DNA of 64,000 nt from Batkoa obscura (lineage: Eukaryota; Entomophthoromycota; Entomophthoromycetes; Entomophthorales; Batkoaceae), in contig JASVEC010000017.1 in assembly GCA_030770535.1 (NCBI GenBank), positions 1,008,158-1,072,157 of the forward strand, given 5' to 3'. Below are positions 11,779 through 24,180 of the stretch, one piece after another (position 1 is the stretch's first letter; each line of letters begins with the position of its first letter). The translations under genes and the position numbers were made by a program. The notes beneath the pieces were generated by a model, which was not told the origin of the DNA, searched no databases, and was given only the letters and a program-made list of their open reading frames with translations.

Positions 11779-14343
11779 ATGACACTATCTATTATATTAA
11801 AGAAGTTGTTCATTATCACTTTACTCCTCTTTATTTCCTTAATTACTTTCTCAAATGCTCAAGAGGATACTTCCAACAATAACGCTATTTTAATCAATGA
11901 TCCAGAAACTACCAACTCATCTGGCGATTCTCCATTCTATAGTAATAAGTTGCATGGGGATATTGGTGCCCAAGCTGCTACCTTTGCTTTTTTGATCTTA
12001 GCCATGGTCGATTATCTAATCTATACCCTTTTATTCTTATATGTTTTTTGTTTCGTAGTATTAAATTCCCAAGGTGGTAAAATCGTCTTAGGAACTCTTA
12101 TCATCCTATTATTCGTAGGCATAAGATTGGTGTTTATCCCACTTATTTTGAATGCTATCCCTTACGATTGGGCTCCTAAATTTCCTGAATTATTGATTGA
12201 AATTTCCTTTTATGCTTGTACCATCTCCTACATTGTATTCTTTAATTTACCTGTAATCGCTTCACTTTACTTTGTTATTAAGTTTGGCTTTTCAGGTAAA
12301 AAATTGAAAGGCGGTATTATTAACCCAGAAACAAAAGAGATACCAAATGTAGTGATCATGATGCCAATTTATAATGAAGATGAATTACCTTTATTTCGTG
12401 CAGTAGAATCTGCCATTCGTTCTGATTATCCACCAGAAAAATTACATTTATTGTTAGCTTTTGATGATGCTAGTGAATCTTCTTTATATTGGTCTTTATT
12501 AAAGAAATTAAAGGTTTTAAATAAGAATGTCCAAATGGAATGGGAACAAGAATTCGAAAAAATTAATACAGCTGAACAAGATAAAGATTCTCTCTTCTTA
12601 TTTCCACCACGTTTAGAATTAACCGTGGAAGGTGTAAGAGTAACCATTTGTCGTTTTCCACATGAAGGTAAATCCGCTACCCAAGGTAAAGGTTTTAAAA
12701 TCATTAATGAAATGTACGGTACATCTCAAAGATCCATTGATAATACTTTATTAATGTATATTGACTCCGATGTCATTTTACATGATAATGCCCTATATAA
12801 CTTTGTTTCTACTATGGTTAATCATCCAAAGATGAATGCTTGTACTGGTTATATCACTTGTCGTACTTCGGATAAACCTAATTTATTACATTATTTACAA
12901 GATGCTGAATATTTAGAAGGACAAATGTTTGCCCGTTCATTAGAAGCTTTAGCAGGTTCAGTAACTTGTTTACCAGGGGCTCTTACTATGTTACGCTTAC
13001 AAGCTATGCGATCAGTTTCAGATCAATATTTCATTGATTTTGATAAAAGAAAACCATTAAATTTCCATCGTTATTATTTAGGTGAAGATCGTTATATGAC
13101 TCATTTATTAATGGAAAATTCTCAACATGCTCATACTATTGGTTTATGCGGTGCTTCTAGATGTAAAACGGATGCCCCAGATACTTGGCAAAAATTAGTA
13201 AAACAACGTAGAAGATGGTATCTTGGTGCCCTTATCAATGAAGCTCATATGTTATGTACCCCCAGATTATGGAAAGTGATGCCCATCTTATTACTTTTGA
13301 AATTATTTGATTATGCTTCTGGTTCTTTATCTTGGTTATTTATGGTTTATATCGTTGGTGTTATCAAAGGAGTTGTACCTATATGGACTATGTGTGTGTT
13401 CTTCCCATGTTTGATATTGAAATATTTATTATTGAGTATTAATGCTAGTTTTATGAATCGTACCAAAATCTTTATCTCTTTTCCAATCTTCTTTATTATC
13501 AATCCAATCTTTAAAATGTGGTGTACTATCTATTCCATTTTCACTTGGGATACTCGTAGTTGGGGAGGTCCAAGAACTGATGCTAAAGAAGAAATTGATC
13601 ATAAACAAAAAATGCAAGAGTTAATGAAACGTCGTCAACAATCCATTAAAAGATCCAAAAAATTGTTGAAGCAAATGAAACAACGCTATAAGATTTTAAA
13701 TCATAATTTATTAAGTGAAAGCACCAAAGTAGAAAATTCAGCTTATTTAAATGAAAAAGCGGAAAATGGAGCTATGCCACTTAAAAAGATTTTACCTTTC
13801 CCTTATGAAGTCGAGATTTTAGGTGGTGGGGAATATTTTACTGATTTAATTTATCCTGGTGTATTAGCTAGTCACAAAAGAAACTTAACTAATATTGATA
13901 GTGAAGTGAGCAGCATTAGTGAAGGTGATATTAACATAGTAATTCAAAATGAAGAAACCAATAGCCCAATCAACCGTATTGATGAAAAATACATTTATGG
14001 TAAATATCATAAACATAATCCTTCCTTCTCCAACTCAAGTTTGGATCTCAATTCTTTATCCAGAATGGAAAAGTTAACCTCTACCAAACATACAACAATT
14101 TTAGATCCAAATAGCTTTGCTAGTCGTTTATCCGTTTACTCTTCTGCTCCAACTTCAGCTAACTCTTCAGTACGTCATTTGAGTGTTAATAATCATTCAA
14201 CTGTAGCTATTGAATCTAATGTTAATACTTTACCTACTGGTATGTCCCGTTCTCCCCTTTCCCAAAATACAGAGGATTCACCACACTCAACTCAATTTGG
14301 TAGTGAGTCAGAAATCCCTTCAGATGATTCGGATAGAAATTAA
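11779..14343 (+). CDS. Chitin synthase-like family 2 glycosyltransferase
   Basis: 854 residues, no intron; the ATG at 11779 follows AAG. An N-terminal hydrophobic stretch (about 7-27) ending SNA-Q looks like a cleavable signal peptide. Three hydrophobic segments follow (about 65-175), then the cytosolic GT2 domain: PIYNED near 192-198, the DSD metal/UDP-binding motif near 329-331, LPGALTM near 397, GEDRY near 434 (general base Asp) and the diagnostic QRRRW near 475. About four membrane segments follow (500-590), then WGGPRTDAK and a long polar Ser-rich tail (from about 640). It should polymerise UDP-GlcNAc into chitin at the plasma membrane. It lacks the Dikarya division 1 N-terminal domain and any myosin motor, so it fits best an unclassified or division 2-like branch. 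Codon usage is richer in G+C than the flanks, as expected for an expressed gene. Confidence 0.92.
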   Translation: MTLSIILKKLFIITLLLFISLITFSNAQEDTSNNNAILINDPETTNSSGDSPFYSNKLHGDIGAQAATFAFLILAMVDYLIYTLLFLYVFCFVVLNSQGGKIVLGTLIILLFVGIRLVFIPLILNAIPYDWAPKFPELLIEISFYACTISYIVFFNLPVIASLYFVIKFGFSGKKLKGGIINPETKEIPNVVIMMPIYNEDELPLFRAVESAIRSDYPPEKLHLLLAFDDASESSLYWSLLKKLKVLNKNVQMEWEQEFEKINTAEQDKDSLFLFPPRLELTVEGVRVTICRFPHEGKSATQGKGFKIINEMYGTSQRSIDNTLLMYIDSDVILHDNALYNFVSTMVNHPKMNACTGYITCRTSDKPNLLHYLQDAEYLEGQMFARSLEALAGSVTCLPGALTMLRLQAMRSVSDQYFIDFDKRKPLNFHRYYLGEDRYMTHLLMENSQHAHTIGLCGASRCKTDAPDTWQKLVKQRRRWYLGALINEAHMLCTPRLWKVMPILLLLKLFDYASGSLSWLFMVYIVGVIKGVVPIWTMCVFFPCLILKYLLLSINASFMNRTKIFISFPIFFIINPIFKMWCTIYSIFTWDTRSWGGPRTDAKEEIDHKQKMQELMKRRQQSIKRSKKLLKQMKQRYKILNHNLLSESTKVENSAYLNEKAENGAMPLKKILPFPYEVEILGGGEYFTDLIYPGVLASHKRNLTNIDSEVSSISEGDINIVIQNEETNSPINRIDEKYIYGKYHKHNPSFSNSSLDLNSLSRMEKLTSTKHTTILDPNSFASRLSVYSSAPTSANSSVRHLSVNNHSTVAIESNVNTLPTGMSRSPLSQNTEDSPHSTQFGSESEIPSDDSDRN

Positions 14344-15399
14344 TCATTATTATTCATGTATATTAAAAGTATTTAATTTTTTAATTTAACGTTTTTATTA
14401 TTTATTTTGAAAAATAATTCTGTTTTAAACTATTATAGCAGGATTTTATAAAATTAATAGTTCACTTCAAGCTAACGCTATTAGTTCATAAGTTTGAATT
14501 TTAACCCAAAGCTTAGATTGAATTCATTAAAATGGGCTTTTAAACTGTAATTTCAATAAGCCCAAATTCATTAACCTTTTGAGCACTGAGTGTATCAAAA
14601 AATTCTATTCGGTTGGACCATGATTTCAAATCGATTTTATACTAATTGTATCAGTTTTTTTTGAAACTTAATATCCAAAGGGCTGATAATTTGATTTAAA
14701 TTATATGTGATGTTCAGATTTTAAATTTTAGAATCATGTGAGCAATGCTCATTACAATTTGGTTTAGTTAGAACAACTTGCAGCTAGATGTTTTTGGTTG
14801 TTTTTGATTTGTAATTGATATTTTCTAATATAAAATAAGGCTACAGCTTCTCTCATTTCTTAAATTTATATCAGAAAATATTAACTACAAACTAAAAACA
14901 ACAAAAGACATCTGACTGTAAGCTATTTTGACATTAAAATTTAGATTTTCAATAACCCAACCAAATTTTCATTTAAAAAACTTGCCTTACATAGTACTAC
15001 CTAAATTGAGATTTTAATGGCCTTTAGCAACTGCATCAAACTTTGACGCCCTAAGGCATATTCATTAATTAAAAATCATCAAATGACTATACAATTGCAA
15101 TTCCTCAACTTAATGATATTGATCAACAATTAAAGGCTCCCTAACCCCGTTTTTCAAGACAATTATATAGATCGTATTTTAATTTAATAATGAACATTTT
15201 TTCTAAGTTTTTACTAGTAAATGGTGTGATTGGGTATTTAACAATGGATTTTGGGCAAAGAATTTAGCTATAAAAAGTGATTTTATATCACCAATATTAT
15301 TTTTTATTGCTGATAGCAGGTAGTTAAATTAATAGGTGTCAATGGCTGGCTTATTATTTTGCTTATTATTTTACTTATTTGTTATTGCTAATAATATAT
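14344..15399. other. Spacer with a fold-back repeat
   Basis: No gene recognised. It contains the inverted repeat at 14780-14923, listed separately. Confidence 0.4.
14780..14923. repeat. Fold-back inverted repeat, arms ~57 bp
   Basis: The left arm begins GCAGCTAGATGTTTTTGGTT. The right arm, read in reverse complement, begins TACAGTCAGATGTCTTTTGT, and the two continue to match through GTTTTT-TTTGTA-TT-ATATTTTCT-ATATAAA with scattered differences. The loop is about 30 bp. No coding capacity and no clear target duplication. It is a MITE or fold-back relic. Confidence 0.65.
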
Positions 15400-15499
15400 G
15401 GAGATGTATTTTTTTGTTTAAGAATTTTACTGGATAGCCTTTCTACTCAAATAGCGCTTAAAAAATGGAAAAAATAATGAAACCAAAAAAAACACCCTC
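15400..15499 (-). mobile_element. MITE copy 6, reverse
   Basis: GGAGATGT...ACACCCTC with perfect ATAT flanks. Confidence 0.85.
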
Positions 15500-15569
15500 A
15501 TATATTATCAGCAATAAAAAACATTAATATAATTATACCCTTTTTTTGGAAACAGTGTATTAAACATTA

Positions 15570-15794
15570 CAGTCAGTGGTGTCTAAATTTCCAATTTTGT
15601 CAAATAATTGGAAAAAGGCAAAAACAACTTGGTTGGTGACTTTAAAAGTTTATTTGGCAGAATTCAACATATAAGGTAATATTTGTAGTAAATTTATTAT
15701 TAAATGCACAATAAACTTTCAAAGTCACCAACCAAGTTGTTTTTGCCTTTTTCCAATTATTTGACAAAATTGGAAATTTAGACACCACTGACTG
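15570..15794. mobile_element. 225-bp palindromic MITE with TA duplication
   Basis: The two arms (15570-15654 and 15710-15794) are near-perfect reverse complements. They begin CAGTCAGTGGTGTCTAAATT and are separated by a unique spacer of about 55 bp. TA lies directly outside both ends. A TA target and CAGT-type ends are typical of Tc1/mariner-superfamily derivatives. No transposase is present and no second copy was noticed in this window. The well-matched arms suggest a fairly young insertion. Confidence 0.8.
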
Positions 15795-16145
15795 TATAAA
15801 TTATCACCTGACTTTTTTTATTCTTTATGCTTCATAAGTAATTGATATTATAATTCAAATATCTTTAAAAGCTTTAAATTGTTTATAAAGTATAATAAAA
15901 GAATAAATTTTATCACGATATCATTTTTATTTATTATTACGTCTTTAGTATCAGTAGCATATATAAACTATATTTACTTTAAAGACAAAGATTTAGTTCT
16001 ATTTTATACCTTGAGCTATAAACAATAACAATGTAGAATATTAATGATGTATTATTTTAGAAATAATTGAACCATATAAAACTTTAAAATAGAATTTAAG
16101 CATATTAAAATTTTAATATAATAATTAGAACGATTTTATTAATAT
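15795..16145. other. 3' flank of the CsbD-like gene
   Basis: A+T-rich; probably the 3' UTR and terminator of the minus-strand gene. Nothing else seen. Confidence 0.4.
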
Positions 16146-16937
16146 TTACAAATTGTGAGAGTTAATTTCCTTTTTAAGGTCCCCTTCAAGTTTCAAAGTT
16201 TTACCTTCAGCTTGCATTTGTTCATTACCAATAGCTGAGCCAACAGTATCTTTAACATTTCCTTTCAAGTTATCTTTAACACCTTCACCATAGGCCAAAG
16301 CTTCAGCCGCTTTAAATTCAGCATCTCCTTTAGCTTTTTGAGCCGCCCCACTTGATTCCAATGATTTGTTACCTAAAGCATGACCCACATTTTCTTTTAC
16401 TGCACCAACAACATAATTTAAATTAGCGCTGATTTTGGATGGTTCACCAGTACTATTTTCAATATCAGCTGCTTTAGCTTCAGCATTACCTTCTGCTTTT
16501 TGTGCAGCACCAGTAGCTTGAAGTGATTTATTTCCTAACGCATGACCAACATTTTCTTTAACGGCACCAACAACATAGTTGACGTTGGCATTTAATTTGT
16601 TTGGTTCAGCTGCTTTATATTCCGCATCTCCTTTGGCTTTTTGTGCTAATCCAGTGGCCTTTAATGATTCATTTCCTAATGCATGGCCTACATTTTCTTT
16701 AACGGCACCAACAACATAGTTTACATTAGCGGTGATTTTAGATGGTTCTTTACTTTCTTCTTTCTTTTCGGCTTCCTTTTCAGCATTAGCTGCTTTAAGT
16801 TCAGCACTACCTTCAGCTTGTTGAGCAATTCCGCTAGCTTCCAAAGATTCATTACCAAAAGCATGGCCTACATTTTCTTTCACAGTACCAGCAGCATTAT
16901 TTAATCCAGCGGTTATTTTAGATGGTCCTAAACTCAT
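16146..16937 (-). CDS. CsbD-like stress protein with five repeats
   Basis: 263 residues from ATG at 16937, intronless. The protein is a tandem array of CsbD-superfamily units (about residues 1-50, 65-110, 111-157, 165-213, 216-260). Each reads roughly as Asn/Tyr-x-VVGAVKENVGHALGN followed by a (S/T)GxAQKAxGxAExKAA segment. Units 2-4 are almost identical and the fifth is diverged (VKDTVGSAIGN...). CsbD proteins are small, charged, helical and induced by stress in bacteria; fungal relatives are usually shorter, with one or two units. It has no signal peptide or membrane segment, so a cytosolic or mitochondrial stress role is plausible but unproven. The repeat identity suggests recent duplication or homogenisation within the gene. 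Confidence 0.85.
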   Translation of the reverse strand: MSLGPSKITAGLNNAAGTVKENVGHAFGNESLEASGIAQQAEGSAELKAANAEKEAEKKEESKEPSKITANVNYVVGAVKENVGHALGNESLKATGLAQKAKGDAEYKAAEPNKLNANVNYVVGAVKENVGHALGNKSLQATGAAQKAEGNAEAKAADIENSTGEPSKISANLNYVVGAVKENVGHALGNKSLESSGAAQKAKGDAEFKAAEALAYGEGVKDNLKGNVKDTVGSAIGNEQMQAEGKTLKLEGDLKKEINSHNL

Positions 16938-17327
16938 TTTTAATTTATTGATTTTCGATTATAAGATGGTTATTTTTTATTTTGATTAGAATGAGGTTCC
17001 TGATTTCTTATATACTTTTTTACTTTCTTAATTCTGAAATTGAAATACGACGTAATGATGACCATTTTTGAAAAAATGACTTCAAAATGACCTCATTTTC
17101 ATTAAAACTTGGTGAGTTGACAAAATTCTAGTCACTTTTTGATCATTTTGATTACAACATCAACTATTTGTATTAGTAGTGATTTGATTTAGTTTATAAC
17201 AGATAATATTTTATAATAAAGATTCAATAATTTTTAATGTTTAAATCAAGTTGTTAGATAATAGTGATTAAATGCTTCTAGATATTTGTTATAACATGCA
17301 CTTCCAAACAACTAGGCAACTCTATTT
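16938..17327. other. 5' flank of the CsbD-like gene
   Basis: Upstream region of the minus-strand gene. Around 17045-17160 there are repeated TGACxTCATTTT-like words (ATGATGACCATTTTTG, ATGACTTCAAAATGACCTCATTTTC, GATCATTTTGAT) that could be bZIP-type or stress-responsive sites. This is inference from motif appearance only. Confidence 0.3.
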
Positions 17328-17426
17328 GGGGATGTTTTTTTTGGTTTCATTACTTTTTTCATTTTTTAAGTGCTATTTGAGTAGAGAAATTGTTAGTAAA
17401 ATTCTTAAGCAAAAAAATACATCCCC
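17328..17426 (+). mobile_element. MITE copy 7
   Basis: GGGGATGT...ACATCCCC. The flanks are ATTT and ATAT, so the duplication is imperfect. It sits about 390 bp upstream of the CsbD-like gene's start. Confidence 0.8.
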
Positions 17427-17439
17427 ATATTAACTGGTC

Positions 17440-17570
17440 CTATAGCATATTAAATTTAAGTGACACGTAAGGTAACTAAGTTTGGTATTTTAATTTAAGA
17501 ACAATAACTTTAAAATACTAAAATTAGTTCCCCTACATGTCACTTAAGTTTAATGTGTTATGTATCTAAT
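17440..17570. repeat. Fold-back inverted repeat, arms ~55 bp
   Basis: The left arm ATTAAATTTAAGTGACACGT and the right arm (reverse complement ATTAAACTTAAGTGACATGT) continue to match with differences through the AACTAA and TATTTTAA segments. There is almost no loop. Probably a non-autonomous element or its relic. Confidence 0.6.
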
Positions 17571-17640
17571 TTCACTGAACATTTCTACTGTTTTTGGTAA
17601 TAAATAAAATACCTTCATTGAATAAAATGTTAATTTTTTT

Positions 17641-17766
17641 ATTTTATTTTATTTTATTTTATTTTATTTTATTTTATTTTATTTTATTTTATTTTATTTT
17701 ATTTTATTTTATTTTATTTTATTTTATTTTATTTTATTTTATTTTATTTTATTTTATTTTATTTTA
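17641..17766. repeat. (ATTTT)25 microsatellite
   Basis: About 25 perfect pentanucleotide units, ending only five bases before the ATG of the broken regulator paralog at 17771. Confidence 0.95.
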
Positions 17767-17770
17767 TACA

Positions 17771-19862
17771 ATGAATAAGGGTATGATAATCAAAAGAAGA
17801 ATAAGAAGTCAACCCGATCGAATTAAAGAAAAAATCGAGAAGTTAACCTAATAATTAATAATTATATTCATTTTATTAAAAGTATCAGTTGTGAAATATT
17901 GCTTTATTTAGCTCTCAGATTGATTATAACACAACAATCACTTAAGTTGTTATATTCTCAAGTTCAAACACAATCAATTCAGAGTCCCTTATTTTGATTT
18001 GCTGCGAGAATTTATAACTTCATATTGCAAACAATATTATCTCCTTTTAATATCCATACTTATTGGAGTATAAAAGAGATTCTTCAATATGATAACTCGA
18101 GGCTTTTTAACTGAATTACTCCCTGATATCGTACTATTAATAAAGCCACTAAGTCTTTCTGATAACGTCTCACGTAGATTTTACAGTTATATTGTCTATT
18201 CTATTTGTTTTACATAGTTCGTAACTTATTACGTATTATTCTTATTCATTTAAGTCTATCTTAGTTATATAAACTAAGACCTTTCGACTCAAGCCAAGTT
18301 AATCAACCAAGAACTGCTTTTAACTCCTACCACTAAGTACCAACTTTCACACAGTGATGTTCAACTGAGTATAATTAGTTATAGTATGTTTTTTATAGTT
18401 TATTTAGTTTTAATTTTAAACAAATATTAGATTATTTAAATTGGGTCAATAAGCAATTGTCTCATTATAATAATAAGATTCAAGAAGTGGATGAATTACA
18501 AATAATAGAAAGAATTAAACTATTTCAAACTCAAATGAAATATCAAATAAATGTATATTACCTCTAACACTCCTATCATCAATAGAAAGTATAATACTAT
18601 CACTAATATATACAATATTGGAAAGTTTTTAGAATTCGGTATGAACCTCATACTAGCTCTTTTTGATCCTGGGGATCAATGGCTTAATCGAAACACAATT
18701 CTCTTCATAACTCAAAGAAAGAATTTTGAATTACTTTTGTTTATTTTTTGTTAATAGTTAAATTCACTCTACCATCAAGTTTCATTTATAAACTCATTTA
18801 TTTTAATAGTCTAAAAAATATTCGACTGTTGCTGCCTGAAGCATATACAAAACCAAACTATAATAATTTAATTACTTTAAGTTTTTTAAGTTATTTAAGA
18901 TTGTATTATTACAATTATAAATTAAATTATCAAAGTAATAATTTATGTAATGCTTTATATACATTGTATATTATTTATATTGCTACTATACCTAATTTTC
19001 CAAAATATAAATTTGATGTGGAAGATAAAAATTTATTAACTCATTTAAATATTGGACAAAGTAAAGAGGATATAAAGTATGAAAAACATCAAATATTTTT
19101 TAATAAGATTGTAGCTACTAATTTAATTATTATTCAACATACTTTAAATATTAAACACGAAAAAAAGAAAATAATATCAATAATAAAAAATGAAGAGGTA
19201 AAGTTGTCATTATCCGAGTTTAATCAACAGAATACAATATTAATGAACTTAAATTTGGAATTGAATAATAAAATAGTAAATAAGAAGATTCAATTAAACG
19301 TTTATAATTATTTTCAATTATTAATTAATACTTCATTGATTTTATTATATTATCCAATATTACAATTAATACCTAAACCAGTGAAATTTTTAAAAGGAAG
19401 TGATCTTTTAATTAATTTAGTTGATATGTCATTTGAAATAATATTTGAATCAAATAATAAAGATAATAATAATAACAATAATAATAATAATAATAATAAC
19501 AATAATAATAATAATAGAATCAATTTATTATCAGAGATAACATTATTCATTAGTAGTTTTGAAATAAAACAAACTATTATTTCATGTGCTCAATTTAAAG
19601 TGTTAATTTTTGTTTATTGGAATCAACTTCATTATAATTGGGAATATAATATCAATTTATTACAAATAATAAGATGCTTTTAGTAACTGAACGTTCATTG
19701 ATGGTTTTAAAAGTAATTAAATTGTTGGAAAAAGAAGGTGAAGGTAAAGATAAACTGCATAAAGAGACTAAGGTAGCATTGCTACAGTTAAAGAATATAT
19801 TAAATAGGCTTTTATTACCTTTGGAATATGTTAATACGGTTCAACAGATATTGAATAGTTAA
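17771..19862 (+). pseudogene. Broken paralog of the cluster-less fungal regulator family
   Basis: Paralog of the intact gene at 26176-27910. Its first exon starts at 17771 (IKRRIRSQPDRIKEKIEKL matches VKRKIRSNHDRIKEQIRKL). It has an in-frame stop around 17849 and is interrupted at 17890-18351 by an LTR-like repeat with a CAGT duplication. The second exon resumes near 18430. Frame changes lie near 18560 and 18748-18760, and again near 19675, where the frame passes from ...LLQIIRCF to the conserved tail ERSLMVLKVIK. Open stretches remain at 18748-19683 (regulatory-domain-like, with an Asn run from (AAT)n at 19461-19516) and 19674-19862. About 19051-19545 is almost identical to the oppositely oriented paralog at 23758-25569, while the outer parts are strongly diverged. 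No zinc cluster. Confidence 0.85.
17890..18351 (-). mobile_element. Candidate solo LTR (TG...CA repeat), copy a
   Basis: A 462-bp repeat with TGTGAAA/TTTCACA ends. Target duplication CAGT lies on both sides (17886-17889, 18352-18355). It lies inside exon 1 of the broken regulator paralog. No coding sequence is left. I cannot tell Ty1/copia from Ty3/gypsy without internal sequence. Scattered differences from the other copies suggest it is not very recent. Confidence 0.7.
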
Positions 19863-19956
19863 AAGTTGGTTATAAAACTTAAATAAAATAATAATAATAA
19901 TGATAATAATAAACAACTTGTTATAAAGTATAATATTATTTTAATAATTTTCTATT

Positions 19957-21144
19957 TTAATCTTCCATTTCATTCTCATCCTTTTCTTTATTTTTTAATC
20001 CTTTTGTAAGTACTTGAGTCACTAAACTATATTGTTGGAAACAAATATCTAAACATTTATGCATACCCTATGAAATAAAATATTAAATACATATTATAAA
20101 AAATAAATAGAGCTAATAATAATAAACTTACACTTCTAGTTAATTGCAAATCCAAAGGTAAACCTTCCACAATAAAATGATTAATCAAATTTAACGAAGG
20201 CATAACAGCTAACATCATTTTTGAATCGGATATTAAATCATCTTCTTTAAAATTACCATCAATTAGCATAATATCCTTTTGAAATACCTATATATAATAA
20301 AATAAAGAATTAAATAAATTAATATTATTGATTATATTAATACAACGTTTCCTAATTAAAACCCCATTATCTTAACTCTATTTTAACTTAAACTAAATTA
20401 AAATTAAAATACATTAAAAACTTACTGCTGAACTACCAATAACTAGATCAACCATTTCAATACCAGCTGTAGTTAAAGCTATTGAGGCAGCTGTAATTGC
20501 ATTAGCTAAACAACTTGTAGTACCATCATTTTGTAATATAGTAATAAATAATTCAATCGTTGATTTTGGATATTTATCTAATCGAATAGCAGGAGATAAA
20601 CTTTGTTCAATAATTTTTGAAACTTCTTTTTGTTTTTCAGTCTAAAGAGAAAAAGTGGGTTAGTTATAATCATCGAATGAGCTGAGGTGATTAAAATTTA
20701 CTGGCTGATGAGGTTGACGAGTTTTTTTTGAAAAGGGGGCATACTTTAATTCACAAGTTAATGAAGCGGATGATGAAAATAATTGCTTTTTTTGCTGTCT
20801 TGGACCATAACTATTAAATGGAATAAAAGTTAATATAATTAATAGAATAGAAATTTAGTAATTATGTAGTTACACAGAACAAATTAATTTTGTATTTCCA
20901 CTTTCAATAAAACAAGAACCTTTGGCTTGAGGGATTAAATTTGTTTTAATAACTACAAAAATCAATTAACATTAATTTAAATTTTATTATTATAATTGTA
21001 AATAATTTATTTACAAGGTAATCGAAATTGATCGAAATTTCTATTGTCTTCTCTTTTATTAAAATCAATTGAATTGTTTGATTCTTCTTTTTTATAATAA
21101 GGTGTTACACTAAGTTCAGGCCCAGTTATACGTCTACGATCCAT
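19957..21144 (-). CDS. MTR3: RNA exosome RNase PH-like subunit MTR3, six exons
   Basis: Exons: 21144-21015, 20952-20874, 20810-20702, 20641-20426, 20287-20132 and 20067-19957. Every donor is GTAA or GTAAG-like or GTG-TAAG, every acceptor is TAG, and all phases agree, giving 266 residues. The order of motifs is that of the Mtr3/EXOSC6 branch of the RNase PH fold: IKTNLIPQAKGSCFIE, GNTKLICSVYGPRQ, CELKYAPFSKKTRQ, SPAIRLDKYPKSTIEL, NAITAASIALTTAGIEM and DLVIGSSA. The phosphorolytic arginines of active RNase PH are not evident, as expected of the catalytically inert ring. It should sit in the six-subunit exosome barrel that feeds RNA to Rrp44/Rrp6 in nucleus and cytosol. The C-terminus is short and acidic. 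Rrp46 or Rrp41 is a less likely alternative. It lies just downstream of the S6 kinase gene on the same strand. Confidence 0.85.
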
Positions 21145-21460
21145 TTTTTTAAAGTAGAAATTAAAAAAGTAAAATTAAAAAGTAAAATTTAATAAAAATT
21201 TATAAGATTTCAATTGATTTTGGGATTGATTTGGTTTTTATTGCAAAAAGTGAATGAATTATTTCAAAAAATAAAATAAAATAAAATAAAATAAAAACAC
21301 TCTAATTAATATATATCCATTTATTAAATTCTAACTATATTAAGCTTAATCTCCCTTTTTAAATCAAAAAAGGAAGCTTCTACTCAACAATAATCAAAAT
21401 CCAATAACATCTCTATAATATCCCCCACTCACCTCCACTAATCTTATTCTTTTTGAAACT

Positions 21461-23135
<1,675 letters not shown>

Positions 23136-23757
23136 TATGCGATTGTTTTCCAATTATTATAATTTAGTTGTTAATTGCTATTATTGCTATTATTGCTATT
23201 ATTGCTATCGTTGACTAGTAGTTTACCGATTATCTAAAATCTAAAGAATAAAGATTATAATCTATTTAATCTGAAAAAATAAGCTAGCTTTTGGATGTTA
23301 TTCATTTTGAGCCAATAAATTTTGAATTTAAGTCCATATGCTAGATAAAGAGTAAATTTCAATAACCTGAAGTTAATAATCCGTATTTTAAATTAAAATA
23401 GGAACTAAATAACATCATATTATATTTCAAAATTACATCTTTTTTTTATTTTTATTAAACTAATCTTATTTCAATGTTTTACAACTCTTTGATTTCTGAT
23501 TCTTTTTTCTTAAATTTATTTTGAAATAAACTTATCTAAAAAAATTCAATTCTTTAATATTCAATTCAATTTTTTATTTATTATCACTTGCTAATCAATA
23601 AAGATATTAAGGTAGCTTTAATTCGATATAACACTAAAAATTTAATTAAAAATACTAACAAAAATCTTAGTTCAATTGAATTTAATTTATTAAAAAAGTT
23701 TCATCTTCAAATAATTATACTTTATTGACTATACTCTCTTTTATTGAAAAAACCCCT
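23136..23757. other. S6 kinase 5' flank with GCTATTATT minisatellite
   Basis: A short tandem array of TTGCTATTA units lies at about 23172-23206, roughly 40 bp upstream of the S6 kinase start, probably in its 5' UTR or promoter. The rest is A+T-rich and unremarkable. Confidence 0.5.
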
Positions 23758-24103
23758 TTAGATATTCATTACTTCCTTAACTTTTTCCACATAATCTAAT
23801 GGTAATTGAAATCTATCTAATGCCCTATTAATTTGTATTAAACTTAATCTTGCATCATTACGTACTTCTTTTTTACCCTTAATACTCACTTGCTTAATCA
23901 CACTTAAAATTATTAAACTACGTTCTTTACAACCATTTCTTATTTCATTATATCTCATCCCTACTTTCTTATCTTTTAGTATGTAAATAATATTCCAATA
24001 GATATAAGTAAAAATAGTAAATTGAGCACAAGATAAAATCGTTTCTTTCTTTTCAATACTAGCAGCAAGTAATGTTATCTCTGGTAATAAATTGATTCTA
24101 TTA

Positions 24104-24180
<77 letters not shown>

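Noticed and set aside
17594-17851. An open frame through the (ATTTT)n tract
   Set aside because: Phe-Ile-Leu periodicity comes from the microsatellite; only the last codons, from 17771, are the first exon of the broken regulator paralog.
19350-19550. Antisense poly-Leu frame (also 24092-24310)
   Set aside because: Shadow of the (AAT)n Asn-coding array on the other strand.
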